Assembly: GCA_016721385.1 (NCBI GenBank)
Contig: JADKIE010000002.1
Coordinates: 682,001-746,000, forward strand
Origin: Chitinophagaceae bacterium
Lineage (GTDB): Bacteria > Bacteroidota > Bacteroidia > Chitinophagales > Chitinophagaceae
Reading direction: 5' to 3'
Length of the DNA: 64,000 bases
Shown here: positions 48,527 through 58,994 of the stretch, piece after piece
Numbering within the stretch: the stretch's first letter is position 1
How the letters are laid out: each line of letters opens with the position of its first letter
Notes under the pieces: model-generated
The model's database searches: none
What the model was told of the DNA's origin: nothing
What the model saw: the letters and a program-made list of their open reading frames with translations, nothing else
Made by a program: the position numbers and the translations under genes

Positions 48527-50563
48527 CTAGTGTTTCATCTCTTCTAAAACCTTCTGTAGCCTAAACATTTCGTCTCTTAATTTAGCGGCTTCCATAAAAT
48601 CTAAATCCTTTGCTGCTTTTTCCATTTGCTTTTTAGTTGCAGCAATTTTCTTTTCCATTTTAGGTATGGTAAGGTATTCTTCCTCATCTTCGGCAGCCAT
48701 GTTGAAAGCCTGTTCGTTATTTATGGCATAGGCTTTTGACGGATCGTATCCTTTTACATCTAATATACTGCCTTGTGCAATAATTTGATCGGTTGTTTTG
48801 GTTATGGTTGTTGGTGTAATATTGTGTTTAATATTGTATGCAATTTGTTTTTCCCGGCGGCGGGTGGTTTCGTCAATGGTTTTTTGCATACTGTCGGTCA
48901 TCTTATCGGCATAAAAAATTACCAACCCGTCTACATTACGGGCTGCCCTGCCTGCGGTTTGTGTAAGGCTTTTTTCGTTACGCAAAAACCCTTCTTTGTC
49001 TGCATCTAAAATTGCTACCAAACTTACTTCGGGTAAGTCTAATCCTTCTCTTAACAGGTTTACACCCACCAATACATCTATTACACCTAAACGAAGTTCT
49101 CGTAAAATTTCCACTCTTTCCAGGGCATCAATTTCGCTGTGTATGTATTTGCTTTTTATGTTTATTCGCTTAAGATATTTATCCATTTCCTCGGCCATGC
49201 GCTTAGTAAGAGTTGTTACCAGCACCCTATCGCCTTTGGTTACCCGTTTATCAATTTCATCCAATAAATCATCTATTTGGTTTAAAGATGGCCGCACTTC
49301 TATCGGAGGGTCTAATAAACCTGTTGGCCTTACAACCTGCTCTACAACTACGCCACCGGTTTTTTCCAGTTCGTAATGGCTTGGAGTTGCTGATACGTAT
49401 ATAATTTGATTAAGTTGATTTTCGAACTCGGTAAAATTCAGAGGTCTGTTATCTAAAGCACTGGGCAATCGAAAACCATAATCTACCAACACCATTTTTC
49501 GGCTTCTGTCGCCACCATACATGCCACTTACCTGTGGTATGGTTTGATGGCTTTCGTCTATCATTAATAAAAAATCTTTTGGAAAATAATCTAACAAACA
49601 AAACGGCCTTGTACCCGGCAAACGCCTGTCGAAAAAACGGCTGTAGTTTTCTATTCCGCTGCAATAGCCTAACTCTCTTATCATTTCCAAATCGTAATTA
49701 ACCCTTTCGCTTATGCGTTGTGCTTCAATATATTTTCCGCTGTTTTTAAAATAAATTTCCTGCTTTAACGCTTCATCCTGTATTTCGTGTATTACTTTTA
49801 TCAGTTGCTCTTTAGGCGCTACGTACAATGTAGCCGGAAAAATAGCTGCATTATCTACTTCGCTAATACGCTTACCGCTACTAAGTTCCAGTGTTTCAAT
49901 TGTTTCAATTTCGTCGCCAAAAAAAGTTATGCGATAACCAAAATCTACATAAGGTAAATTAATGTCTATGGTATCGCCTTTTACCCTAAATGTTCCTCTG
50001 CCAAAATCGCCTTCGCTGCGGCTGTACAAACTATTTACCAATGCATGTAAAAATCCCTGACGAGAAATTACCTGCCCTTGTTGAATTCGTATAATTCCGT
50101 TTTCGTAATCAACCGGATTACCCATACCGTAAATACAGCTTACACTGGCTACAATAATAATATCTCTTCGGCCGCTTAATAATTGTGCTGTGGCTTGCAG
50201 GCGTAGTTTATCCAGTTCTTCATTAATGCTTAAATCTTTTTCGATGTATGTGCCGCTAACAGGCATGTAAGCCTCCGGCTGATAGTAATCGTAATAGCTT
50301 ACAAAATAACCTACGGCATTATCTGGAAAAAATTGTTTAAACTCACCATACAATTGTGCCACCAGGGTTTTGTTGTGTGTAAGTACAAGCGTTGGCCTTT
50401 GTGTATTTTGTATTACATTGGCCATGGTAAATGTTTTACCACTACCTGTTACGCCTAAAAGTATTTGATGTTTTTCGCCATCTAATATACCTTGTGTAAG
50501 TTGTGCTATGGCCTGCGGCTGATCGCCTGATGGTAAATATGGTGATTGTAGATTGAATTGCAT
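48527..50563 (-). CDS. uvrB: UvrABC system protein B
   Basis: The helicase-like subunit of nucleotide excision repair. Marks are SPYLPSGDQPQAIAQL, Walker A GVTGSGKTFTMANV, the beta-hairpin region with YYDYYQPEAYMP, DESHQTIPQ, VSATPSHYELEKT, and the C-terminal UVR domain (ATKKQMEKAAKDLDFMEAAK). 678 residues, normal length. It stands alone. Confidence 0.97.
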   Translation of the reverse strand: MQFNLQSPYLPSGDQPQAIAQLTQGILDGEKHQILLGVTGSGKTFTMANVIQNTQRPTLVLTHNKTLVAQLYGEFKQFFPDNAVGYFVSYYDYYQPEAYMPVSGTYIEKDLSINEELDKLRLQATAQLLSGRRDIIIVASVSCIYGMGNPVDYENGIIRIQQGQVISRQGFLHALVNSLYSRSEGDFGRGTFRVKGDTIDINLPYVDFGYRITFFGDEIETIETLELSSGKRISEVDNAAIFPATLYVAPKEQLIKVIHEIQDEALKQEIYFKNSGKYIEAQRISERVNYDLEMIRELGYCSGIENYSRFFDRRLPGTRPFCLLDYFPKDFLLMIDESHQTIPQVSGMYGGDRSRKMVLVDYGFRLPSALDNRPLNFTEFENQLNQIIYVSATPSHYELEKTGGVVVEQVVRPTGLLDPPIEVRPSLNQIDDLLDEIDKRVTKGDRVLVTTLTKRMAEEMDKYLKRINIKSKYIHSEIDALERVEILRELRLGVIDVLVGVNLLREGLDLPEVSLVAILDADKEGFLRNEKSLTQTAGRAARNVDGLVIFYADKMTDSMQKTIDETTRRREKQIAYNIKHNITPTTITKTTDQIIAQGSILDVKGYDPSKAYAINNEQAFNMAAEDEEEYLTIPKMEKKIAATKKQMEKAAKDLDFMEAAKLRDEMFRLQKVLEEMKH

Positions 50564-50646
50564 TTTATGTAATGCAATTTACAAAATGAATTGTAGATAA
50601 AGATTGTTCTTTACCGCTAAGGCACAAAGACGCCAAGAAAAATATA

Positions 50647-53600
50647 TTAAAAAAGTACTGTTTGCGCCGCAGCATTGCTCTTTAAAAAGATAATTTGTTT
50701 TTTATCTTTTAGGTAAATCATTTTTCGTACCTCTCCATTTACTTTTAGGCCGGATGTTGAATAATCTACAGCAGAAAATTTTCCATCTTTATTACCTTTT
50801 AGCAACAAGGCTGCTGTTGCATCGTAATTGCCTGTTGTAACATCGGGATCGCTGGTGTTGCCACAAACTAACATATCTTTAATTCCGTCATTATCAAAAT
50901 CTTCTGTTATAATATCGTTTATGGTAGATAACTGTGCTCTTTCGGGCAACGGCTGGTAAGTAAAATTATTGTTACCATTGTTTATTAGTATGCCCGATTC
51001 AAAACAATTGGTTTCAAAAACCTGCATACCCTGTTTTTGTTCCGGCGTAAAAAGTTCACCAAGCGTTTTACCCGAGTACATATTGTAACGGGTGTATTTT
51101 TTTCGGAACATTGGCATTTGGTCAATTAATTGATCTCTGCTATACATTGGATAGCATTTACCAAAAGAACAAAAGCCTAAAACAGCATCGTAGCTGCCAT
51201 TACCATCAAAGTCTTTAGCATAAATAGTAGTTGGCTCGGTATAACTGCATTGTATTTTTGAATTTGTTCCTCTATTACCAACAATTAAATCAATATCTCC
51301 ATCGTTATCAACATCGGCTGCTTTTATTGTATTCCACCAACCTGTTAGTGTATTTAGTTTTACAACCGAATCTTTTTGCATTCCGTTGCTTTTAAAGGTT
51401 ATTGAAACATTGGGTTGTGTTTTTGTAAATGCCGATTGTGTGTATTTTAAAATTGTAGTAGGCATCCACTCGCCGGTTACAATTAATTCGTTTTGTTTAT
51501 CACCATCTATATCGGCCCAAACAGCATCGTTTACAATGCCTACGTTTTTAAGCTCCGGCGCTTTTGTATCTGTTACATTTGTAAATACACCTCTGTTGTT
51601 TTGTAAAAGCATACTTGCATCGCTCAATGGAAATTTACCGGGCATAACACCTCCCCCAACAAACAAATCAATATCGCCATCTTTATCAAAATCTAAAGGA
51701 ATTACACAACTTGCATTATTGGTTTCATTTGGCAAAGCGTTGGCAGGTTTTGTAAATAATCCTTTGCCGTTGTTAATGTATAACCTATCCTGATAATTGG
51801 CCGATCCGGCTATAAATTCAGCTCCGCCACTTGCAACATATAAATCCATATCTGCATCGGCATCGGCATCAAAAAACAACACACCGTTGTCTTCCAAGGC
51901 TTTGTCTTTTTCAAAAGAAGCTTGTTTGCTTTCTTTAAATGTGCCATTTGCACTTTGTAATAATAGCTTTCCGCTTGTGCCCGTGGCTCCGCCAATAAAT
52001 ATATCTTCTAATTTATCGCCATTTACATCGGCTTTTGCAAAGTATGGTCCTTTGCGGCTGCATTTGTATGGTATAAGCGGCTCCCTTTTAAAATCTATAA
52101 AATCGTTTTCGGTGTGTGTGTAATTAAAATTATTGGGGTTGCTGTGTTTTTAAAAATGGTTTGAGTTTTGGGTTTTATCTCTGTTATTGTTATTGCATCT
52201 TCTTCACAAAGTGTTAGTGTTTGGTTGGCGGCAACATTGTTTAATGTTATTTTTTTACCGGACGGAAATACGGCTTCTGCTTTTGCAATGGTTTTATTTA
52301 CACCCAATCCAAAATGTACGGCATGTTCCACCGTACTCATAAAACCTCTTTGTGGATTGTAATGTTGCACTTGTATATTTCCGTTAGCATCTGTTAATTT
52401 AATTTTTACTCCGTATACCTCTTGTAGTGCCGTTTTGTTTTTATAAAACTTAAATCGCAGAAAGTTAGATATTAAATCTTGTTCACTATTGTTTTTAAAA
52501 ATAAAGGCTTCTTCATCTACATTACTTATAACTAAATCTAAATCGCCATCGTTATCCAAATCGGCATAAGCGCCACCGCTGCTAAATGAGGCAGGTTCAT
52601 CCATCCAGGCGCTTGTGATATCGTCAAATTTTAAACTTCCGTTATTTCGATAAAAGTAATTTTTTGTTTTTACCGATGGAATTGCCTGCAGCCACTTATC
52701 TAAATCAACATTATTACCTTTATTCATTACGTTTAGTATCGAGTCTAAAACAAACACCCTGTAATCCCAATCTGTAATATCTCTTTTAAGTCCATTGGTA
52801 ATATACATGTCTTTCCAGCCATCATTATCATAATCGGCAATTAGCTGTGTCCAGCTCCATTCGGTTTCGGCAACGCCTGCATGAAAAGCTATTTCGCTAA
52901 ATGTTCCGTTGCCATTATTTAATTGCAGGCAGTTGTGTGGATATTGATAAAAAAGGTTGAACTGTAATAAAATATTGAACTTATCGTAGTTTTGATTGGC
53001 TACAAACAACTGCTTTTTTCTGGTTGGCTCCTGCACAGCCATATCTAATACAAACAAATCCTCTAAGCCATCATTGTTAATATCTGAAATATCTGATCCC
53101 ATCGAAAAAAAACTGATATGATTAAGATAACTTGTTAGCTTATTTGTAAATGTTCCGTTTTTATTGTTGATATAAATTGCATCAGGTTTATTCATATCAT
53201 TTGCAACAAAAATATCCTGCCACCCATCTTCATTAAAATCAAATACCGAAGCACTTAACCCAAATGCATGATTAATTAACCCTGCTTTTTTTGTTACATC
53301 AACAAATTTTTTACCCCTGTTTTCGTAAAGCCTGTCGCTAACATAAACAGTGTTGGTGTCCTCTACATAAACCATTTTTCCATTTACAATCGTTGCAGGT
53401 ATGTTCATGGATTTTCCAAAATCATCCGGATGATTAACAAAGTACACATCTTTGTCGCCATCGTTATCGTAATCAAAAAAATAGCTTTGTATGGTAAAGC
53501 TTGCGTCTTCTAATCCATACTCTGCAGCCTTATTGGTAAACGTAAGATTATGGTTATTTATGTAAAGTGTTTTTTTACGAAGTTTAGGATCTTTGTATCC

Positions 53601-54002
53601 CGATTTGCAAACCATAATATCTAAAAAGCCATCATCGTTTATATCAATCATGTTTACACCGGTTTTTATTCCGGGTCCGCCATTAACACCTGCCGATGTA
53701 GTAATGTCTTTAAATTTTAAGTTGCCTAAATTTAGGTAGAGTTTATTGTCGCCTTTTGTTGAAGAAAAATATATATCATCCAATCCGTCGTTATTAATAT
53801 CGCCAACACTTACACCGCCACCATTATACAAATACTCGTTCAGGTAATAAAACATATCTACCTCTTCGGTAATATCATTCCTGAAATTAACCCCTGTACT
53901 GCTAGCTGGTAAAAGTGTAAATTTTTTTTGTTGTGCTATTGTTTTTGGAATGTAAATCCAAAGAAACAACATGCATAATAGCCACCGCATTTTATATACC
54001 AT
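50647..54002 (-). CDS. CRTAC1-like FG-GAP/VCBS repeat protein with ASPIC/UnbV domain (frameshifted)
   Basis: A secreted beta-propeller protein of about 1118 residues. A signal peptide (LLCMLFLWIYIPKTIAQ) is followed by many FG-GAP repeats with calcium-type loops such as DINNDGLDDIYFS, DYDNDGDKDVYFV and DADADADMDLYVA. An ASPIC/UnbV-type module (LTDANGNIQVQHYNPQRGF, VNKTIAKAEAVFPSGK) lies near residue 560. The frame breaks at 52135-52138 (four G on plus); one extra base joins NTATP to NNFNYTHTENDF. The gene ends 5 bp before the haloperoxidase starts on the same strand. This pair recurs in Bacteroidota (family knowledge). Confidence 0.88.
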
Positions 54003-54007
54003 AACTA

Positions 54008-55309
54008 TTATTTATTTGTTGCCGATTGGTAAAGTTTTTGCAAAACATTTTTGCCTACCGCTTTTCCCTGTAACACACTTATCCTTGCTGTTTCGGGATA
54101 ATGGATACCGCCGTAAACCCTGCTGGTAGATGATTCTAAAGCTGCGGCATTAAAAGAACTAAATGTACGTGTGCCTTGCCCAAAAGGAATCTCGGTTTTA
54201 TCGGTAAATGTAAAATTATCTCCAAGCAATGTTGTTAATACTGTTGCTGCAGCATTGGATGTTACCGAGTGGCCGCTGGTAAACTCCGGAAACGGTGGTG
54301 TTTGAATATATGGATTCCAGTTTTTATCAACCAGTCTGTTTATTATAGTAATAGGGCGTATAAGGTTGGTTTTATATTTTTCATCCCAGCAACTTATAAA
54401 GGCATCAAAAATAGCAATGGAGGTTAAAGTATACGCTTGTGCCGATTTTATTAACGAAATGTTTTTTTCTTCGCAGGCTTGTTTAGCAATCATCATCCAG
54501 TGGCCGCCGGGAGAAATTTTATGTATAAAATAATTTAAGTGCCCCATAATTTTTGACACATTGGGGTTGTCATCCCAATACAATGCTGTTGCCTTACGAG
54601 CTGTATCCAAATTGTTTCCAATCTTATATGTTTCCATCATTGTTTTGTAAAACATGGAGTTTTTTGCTTTGCTGTAAACTAATTTTTCTTTTGGAGAAAA
54701 TTGCGATGGTGCTGACATTGTAAACGATCTTATTGTATTCCAGTGTGGCTCCAGACCTTGTGCATAATCTAATGGTGTGGGTTGCCAATCGCCTGGTTTA
54801 TTGGTAATTACATAGCGCATTAAGCCACGGCTTTTTAAGTAATTATCTCGTTTGCTGTAAGCAATAATACTGTCGGCAATTTGTTTGCCGTAATTGTATG
54901 AGTTAATCCAAAGTACACTATCTGCTTTTGGTTTTTCTGTTTTTATAAATTCGTTTCTCCAATCTTCAAATTTATGCTCTGTGGCAACAAGGGTTTGAGC
55001 TACGTATGAAAAGGAAATACAGGCAGCTGTGTAATTATCAATAGCAGTTGTTGGTGAGGGTAATCTGTTTAATTGGTTTAATGTACCCGATAGTGGTTTG
55101 TATTCCTCTTCGCCTTGTATAATACACTCGTAAAAAGCAATATTTGGATATACATATAAACGGCTTGCTACCGGTGGTGTAAATAAATCTTCCATTACGG
55201 TGTTAATTAATAATGTATTAAGGCTATGCAGTGTTTCTGCCTTGTTTTGAGCAGTTAGTTTGTTTGTAAAAAACAAAGAAAGAAAAAGGAAAATTTTTGT
55301 CAACTTCAT
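54008..55309 (-). CDS. Vanadium-dependent haloperoxidase / PAP2-type phosphatase
   Basis: A 433-residue exported protein with a signal peptide (KIFLFLSLFFTNKLTAQ). The vanadate/phosphate site motifs are present: KxxxxLRPI (NLIRPITIINRLVDKNW in place of the usual Lys-x6-Arg-Pro), PEFTSGHSVTSNAAATVL (SGH) and SRVYGGIHYPETA (SRx5H). It may act as a haloperoxidase or an acid phosphatase; sequence alone cannot decide. It is transcribed before the CRTAC1-like gene. Confidence 0.88.
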   Translation of the reverse strand: MKLTKIFLFLSLFFTNKLTAQNKAETLHSLNTLLINTVMEDLFTPPVASRLYVYPNIAFYECIIQGEEEYKPLSGTLNQLNRLPSPTTAIDNYTAACISFSYVAQTLVATEHKFEDWRNEFIKTEKPKADSVLWINSYNYGKQIADSIIAYSKRDNYLKSRGLMRYVITNKPGDWQPTPLDYAQGLEPHWNTIRSFTMSAPSQFSPKEKLVYSKAKNSMFYKTMMETYKIGNNLDTARKATALYWDDNPNVSKIMGHLNYFIHKISPGGHWMMIAKQACEEKNISLIKSAQAYTLTSIAIFDAFISCWDEKYKTNLIRPITIINRLVDKNWNPYIQTPPFPEFTSGHSVTSNAAATVLTTLLGDNFTFTDKTEIPFGQGTRTFSSFNAAALESSTSRVYGGIHYPETARISVLQGKAVGKNVLQKLYQSATNK

Positions 55310-55348
55310 AATATAACTTGTTTACCAAATTTACATTAAAACACATTA

Positions 55349-55582
55349 CTATTTAAGTGGTGCAAGCAGGTTTTCTAAGCCATTTATCTTTATTTCATAC
55401 ATGGTTTCAAGTAATACACCCAGCTTCCCTTTAGGGAACCCTTTCTTTTTAAACCATTCTAAATACGATACCGGAATATTGCACAAAACGGTATCCTTAT
55501 ATTTACCAAAAGGCATTTTCATTTTTACCAACTCCAACAACAATTCGCTATTGGGTTCGTTGTTATACACATTATCTTTCAT
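55349..55582 (-). CDS. DUF3820-family protein
   Basis: A 77-residue protein with KMPFGKYKDTVLCNIPVSYL and EWFKKKGFPKGKLGVLLETM, the DUF3820 signature (MPFGKYKG...LPxxYLxWF). Function unknown. It diverges from the SET/ATP-grasp genes across about 125 bp, which must hold both promoters. Confidence 0.85.
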   Translation of the reverse strand: MKDNVYNNEPNSELLLELVKMKMPFGKYKDTVLCNIPVSYLEWFKKKGFPKGKLGVLLETMYEIKINGLENLLAPLK

Positions 55583-55706
55583 TTAATCCACTTATTAAAT
55601 AATAAAGGTTAATTATCTTTTTTATAAAAGATACTATATATACTTTTATTAAATAAAATAATTTTATCGGCATTAAACTTATGCGTCTTCTTTCTTTCTA
55701 TATATA

Positions 55707-56213
55707 ATGCAAAATATAATCTCACTAAACCAAAGTAAAGTTATTGTTAGTAAACATGTTGTTGCCAATGTTTATCAAGATATAGATAATAAACAATTTG
55801 CTCTGCATGCCGCTATTGCATTTAATAAAGGAGATGTGATTGCCGATTTTAGTGCTGCTACAACCCAATCGTACGCTAGTTACCTAACCGTACAAGTTGA
55901 TACCGATAAGCATATAACTTTAAAGCCTGCTTTTTTACAATATATAAACCATAGTTGTGAGCCAACTGTTTTTTTTGATACTGCTTTAATGCAACTTACT
56001 GCTTTAACAGATATTAAACCCGGCCAAGAGTTTACCTTTTTTTACCCATCAACCGAGTGGGATATGGCACAACCTTTTGTTTGTAATTGTGGCAGTAAAA
56101 ATTGTTTACAATTAATAAACGGCGCCAAACATCTTGACAAAAAAACCTTACAAAAATATCAATTAACCCAATTTATTAACCAGCAGTTGCAATTAAAAAA
56201 ACAAGAGGCTTAA
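55707..56213 (+). CDS. Stand-alone SET-domain protein
   Basis: A 168-residue predicted lysine methyltransferase of the SET fold. The pseudoknot motif is QYINHSCEPTVFFDTA (NHSC). The second motif is IKPGQEFTFFYPSTEW. A post-SET cysteine array follows, CNCGSKNCLQLI. The first SET motif (GxG) is weak or absent, replaced by AIAFNKGDVIADF. No other domain. It opens a run of same-strand genes: 9 bp later an ATP-grasp ligase, then an ATP-grasp-SET fusion. Substrate unknown. Confidence 0.82.
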   Translation: MQNIISLNQSKVIVSKHVVANVYQDIDNKQFALHAAIAFNKGDVIADFSAATTQSYASYLTVQVDTDKHITLKPAFLQYINHSCEPTVFFDTALMQLTALTDIKPGQEFTFFYPSTEWDMAQPFVCNCGSKNCLQLINGAKHLDKKTLQKYQLTQFINQQLQLKKQEA

Positions 56214-56222
56214 GATTTGTAT

Positions 56223-57377
56223 ATGTTATCTTTTTCAAACATTCCTTTACATACAATAAAAGTTTGGGTGCTGGCACCTTACCTTACTACCAACGACGCC
56301 AATATTGATTACTATTACGATTTTAGCCAAAGCATTGAAGAATATACAAAAACATTTGAGGAATTGCGCCTAACCTGGCAATGGCAGCCGGTTACAATGG
56401 ATACCTATATTTCGGTAATTCAAAAGATTAATGAGGAAAAAGAATCGGGCGTTAATTTTCCTGTTGTATTAAACATTTGCGATGGCGATGAGGTAAATGG
56501 CACGCCGGGTATTTCGGTTGTTAAACTTTTACAGCATTATCAATTAGTTTATACAGGATCTGATGAGTTTTTCTATAACATCACAACCTCTAAAATACCT
56601 ATGAAGCAGGCTTTTGATAAAGCCAATGTATGTAATGCAAAATGGGAAGCTATATTAAGTAAAGAGCAAAACATCAATGGTATTTTTGAACGGTTAGGAA
56701 ATCCTGTAATTGTAAAACCATCGGTAAGCGGGGGAAGCATGGGTGTTGGTGTAAAAAATGTGGTGGAAACCGAAGCCGAATTAAATGAACAGGTTACCAA
56801 CATGTTTAATGGCTACAGAGGTTGGAACTTAGCCAGCGATGGGTTAATTGCCGAACAATTTATTGCCGGGCCAGAGTATACTGTGCTTATTACCGGTAGT
56901 TATAATAATGCACCGGCGGCAAAAATATATACCCCTGTAGAGCGTATTTTTCATGCCTCTTTACCCGAAAAAGAAAAGTTTTTAAGCTTTGACAGGCTTT
57001 GGGAAATTTACGAAGAGGAACAAGCTATGCCCAATGAAGAAAATTTTTATGAGTACGCATTGCCCGATAAATCTTTAATTGGTGAAATAAAAAAAATTAG
57101 TTGGAATGCATACGCAGCCTGTAAAGGTGTGGGTTATACAAGGGTAGATGTACGGCAAGACGCAATAACAAAAAAACTATATGTGCTTGAAGTAAATGCA
57201 CAATGCGGTTTAAGTGAAGATGAAAATTTTACCAGTATTGGCGCTATATTGCGTTTTAGTAATGTATCTTTTGCTACTTTAATAAAAGAAATTTTGGAAG
57301 ATGCGTTTGCAAGGCACTATTCCCCCACCGATTATGCAGATATTACAGAGGAAAAAATAAAAAATAATGCATATTAG
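56223..57377 (+). CDS. ATP-grasp ligase (D-Ala-D-Ala-ligase-like)
   Basis: A 384-residue ATP-grasp enzyme related to D-alanine-D-alanine ligase. The phosphate-binding loop is VIVKPSVSGGSMGVGVKNV. Strand/hinge AEQFIAGPEYTVLITGSY and the metal site GYTRVDVRQD ... LYVLEVNAQCGLSEDENFTS (Asp-x-Asp, Glu-x-Asn) are intact, so it should be active. Its N-terminal domain is unlike the Ddl start and may choose the substrate. ATG at 56223 is chosen over TTG at 56217. It is second in the SET / ATP-grasp / ATP-grasp-SET run, with nine bases after the SET gene. Confidence 0.85.
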   Translation: MLSFSNIPLHTIKVWVLAPYLTTNDANIDYYYDFSQSIEEYTKTFEELRLTWQWQPVTMDTYISVIQKINEEKESGVNFPVVLNICDGDEVNGTPGISVVKLLQHYQLVYTGSDEFFYNITTSKIPMKQAFDKANVCNAKWEAILSKEQNINGIFERLGNPVIVKPSVSGGSMGVGVKNVVETEAELNEQVTNMFNGYRGWNLASDGLIAEQFIAGPEYTVLITGSYNNAPAAKIYTPVERIFHASLPEKEKFLSFDRLWEIYEEEQAMPNEENFYEYALPDKSLIGEIKKISWNAYAACKGVGYTRVDVRQDAITKKLYVLEVNAQCGLSEDENFTSIGAILRFSNVSFATLIKEILEDAFARHYSPTDYADITEEKIKNNAY

Positions 57378-57418
57378 TTCACTGAGTCTGCAGAAGTATT
57401 AGTGGCAAAAAAAGAAAT

Positions 57419-58843
57419 ATGAAAATTTGTGTTTTACAACCCGACTATTCCACATCTAATGTAGATTATCAAAACTATGATCCGCCAAGGGATTTATCGC
57501 ATTTAATGCCGGAGGCAAATTTTACACATGTTGCGCTAAACAAGCTTACCACATACAAACAACTTAAGCAATTAAGCAAACAAAATTTTGATATATACGT
57601 AAACCTTTGCGAAGGTTATTTGGAGTGGGAAGTGCCAAGTATAGATGTTATTTATACACTCGAATTATTAAACCTGCCATTTACCGGGCCAACAAGCTTG
57701 CTGTACGATCCGCCAAAAGAGTTAATGAAATATGTGGCTTATGCCGAAGGGGTAAATACACCTGCTTATGCCATAATACATAATGAAGAAGAGGTAGAAG
57801 AAGAGTGTAAACATTTAACCTATCCACTCTTTGTAAAACCTGCAAAAGCAGGCGATAGTTTGGGTGTAGATGATAAAAGTTTGGTAAATAATTTGCAAGA
57901 GTTAAAACAAAAAGTTAGTTCAATAATTGATGAGTACAGCCCAATTTTGGTAGAAGAATATATTGCCGGCCGGGAGTTTACCGTAATGCTTGCCGCTAAT
58001 GCCGATGGAAAAACAGTTACCGTTTTTAAACCCGTTGAATATATTTTTCCCGAAGGAAACCAATTTAAAACCTACGCTTTAAAAACATCCGAGTTGCACC
58101 CAAATGCAAATATTGCCTGCACCGATATTGAGTTACAGGCCAAATTAACGGCTTCGGCAACCCAAATTTTTAAAAGTTTTGGCGGCGTAGGTTATGCCCG
58201 GTTAGATTTTAGGGTAAACGATAAAAAAGACATTTTCTTCCTGGAAATTAACTTTACCTGCTCGGTTTTTTATAAAGATGGCTACGAAGGTAGTGCCGAT
58301 TATATACTAAAACACGATGGTTTGGTAAGCCAATTTTTGCGCCATATTATAAATGAGGGTATAGCCCGACATAAACAAGAGCAAAAAAAATATAATATAA
58401 AGGGCAACTCCATAGCAGGGTATGGCATTTATGCCAATCAGGATATTTTAGCTAACGATTTGATTTTCAATGGGGAAGGAATGGCCCAGCGGATAATTAC
58501 CAGGCGTTTTGTTGAGCAAAATTGGGATATTAAGGAAAGATTAATATTTGCCAAATACGCTTATCCTCTTAGTAAAGAGGTATATTTGCTGTGGGACAAT
58601 AACCCGGCAGAATGGGCTCCGCAAAATCATAGTTGTAATGCCAACACAGGTTACAACGGATTAAATGTAATTGCCTTAACAAATATTAAAAAAGGAGAAG
58701 AACTAACCCTTAATTACGCCTCTTTTTTAGATGAAACCATGCAACCCTTTAACTGTCAATGTGGTGCACCCAACTGTAGCGGCTATATTACCGGAATAAT
58801 AAATAATTCGGTAACCGAAAGAGAAAATAAAGCCGCTCTTTAA
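57419..58843 (+). CDS. ATP-grasp ligase fused to a SET domain
   Basis: A 474-residue fusion. Residues 1-320 are a second ATP-grasp: FVKPAKAGDSLGVDDKS, LVEEYIAGREFTVMLAAN and GYARLDFRVN ... IFFLEINFTCSVFY (Asp, Glu, Asn). Residues 325-470 are a SET domain: NSIAGYGIYANQDI (GxG), APQNHSCNANTGYN (NHSC), KKGEELTLNYASF and post-SET CQCGAPNCSG. Fusion of a carboxylate-amine ligase with a lysine methyltransferase suggests that both act on the same peptide or protein. It starts 41 bp after the first ATP-grasp gene. Confidence 0.87.
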   Translation: MKICVLQPDYSTSNVDYQNYDPPRDLSHLMPEANFTHVALNKLTTYKQLKQLSKQNFDIYVNLCEGYLEWEVPSIDVIYTLELLNLPFTGPTSLLYDPPKELMKYVAYAEGVNTPAYAIIHNEEEVEEECKHLTYPLFVKPAKAGDSLGVDDKSLVNNLQELKQKVSSIIDEYSPILVEEYIAGREFTVMLAANADGKTVTVFKPVEYIFPEGNQFKTYALKTSELHPNANIACTDIELQAKLTASATQIFKSFGGVGYARLDFRVNDKKDIFFLEINFTCSVFYKDGYEGSADYILKHDGLVSQFLRHIINEGIARHKQEQKKYNIKGNSIAGYGIYANQDILANDLIFNGEGMAQRIITRRFVEQNWDIKERLIFAKYAYPLSKEVYLLWDNNPAEWAPQNHSCNANTGYNGLNVIALTNIKKGEELTLNYASFLDETMQPFNCQCGAPNCSGYITGIINNSVTERENKAAL

Positions 58844-58994
58844 ACTAACCTCAATTCTTTCGGTCTTACTAACAACCTGTTAAATTCAAACTTTCGTCAT
58901 TATTGGCAAAGGTGAAGTGTATTTATTAGGTTTGCATTTTTTTATAAGATGTCGTCTTTAAGAAAAATTTAATGAATCAATAGAATAAATTATT

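Noticed and set aside
50580..50646. ACCGCTAAGGCACAAAGACGCC as a functional element after the CRTAC1-like gene
   Set aside because: It resembles a common intergenic remnant, but only one copy is visible here, so nothing can be concluded.
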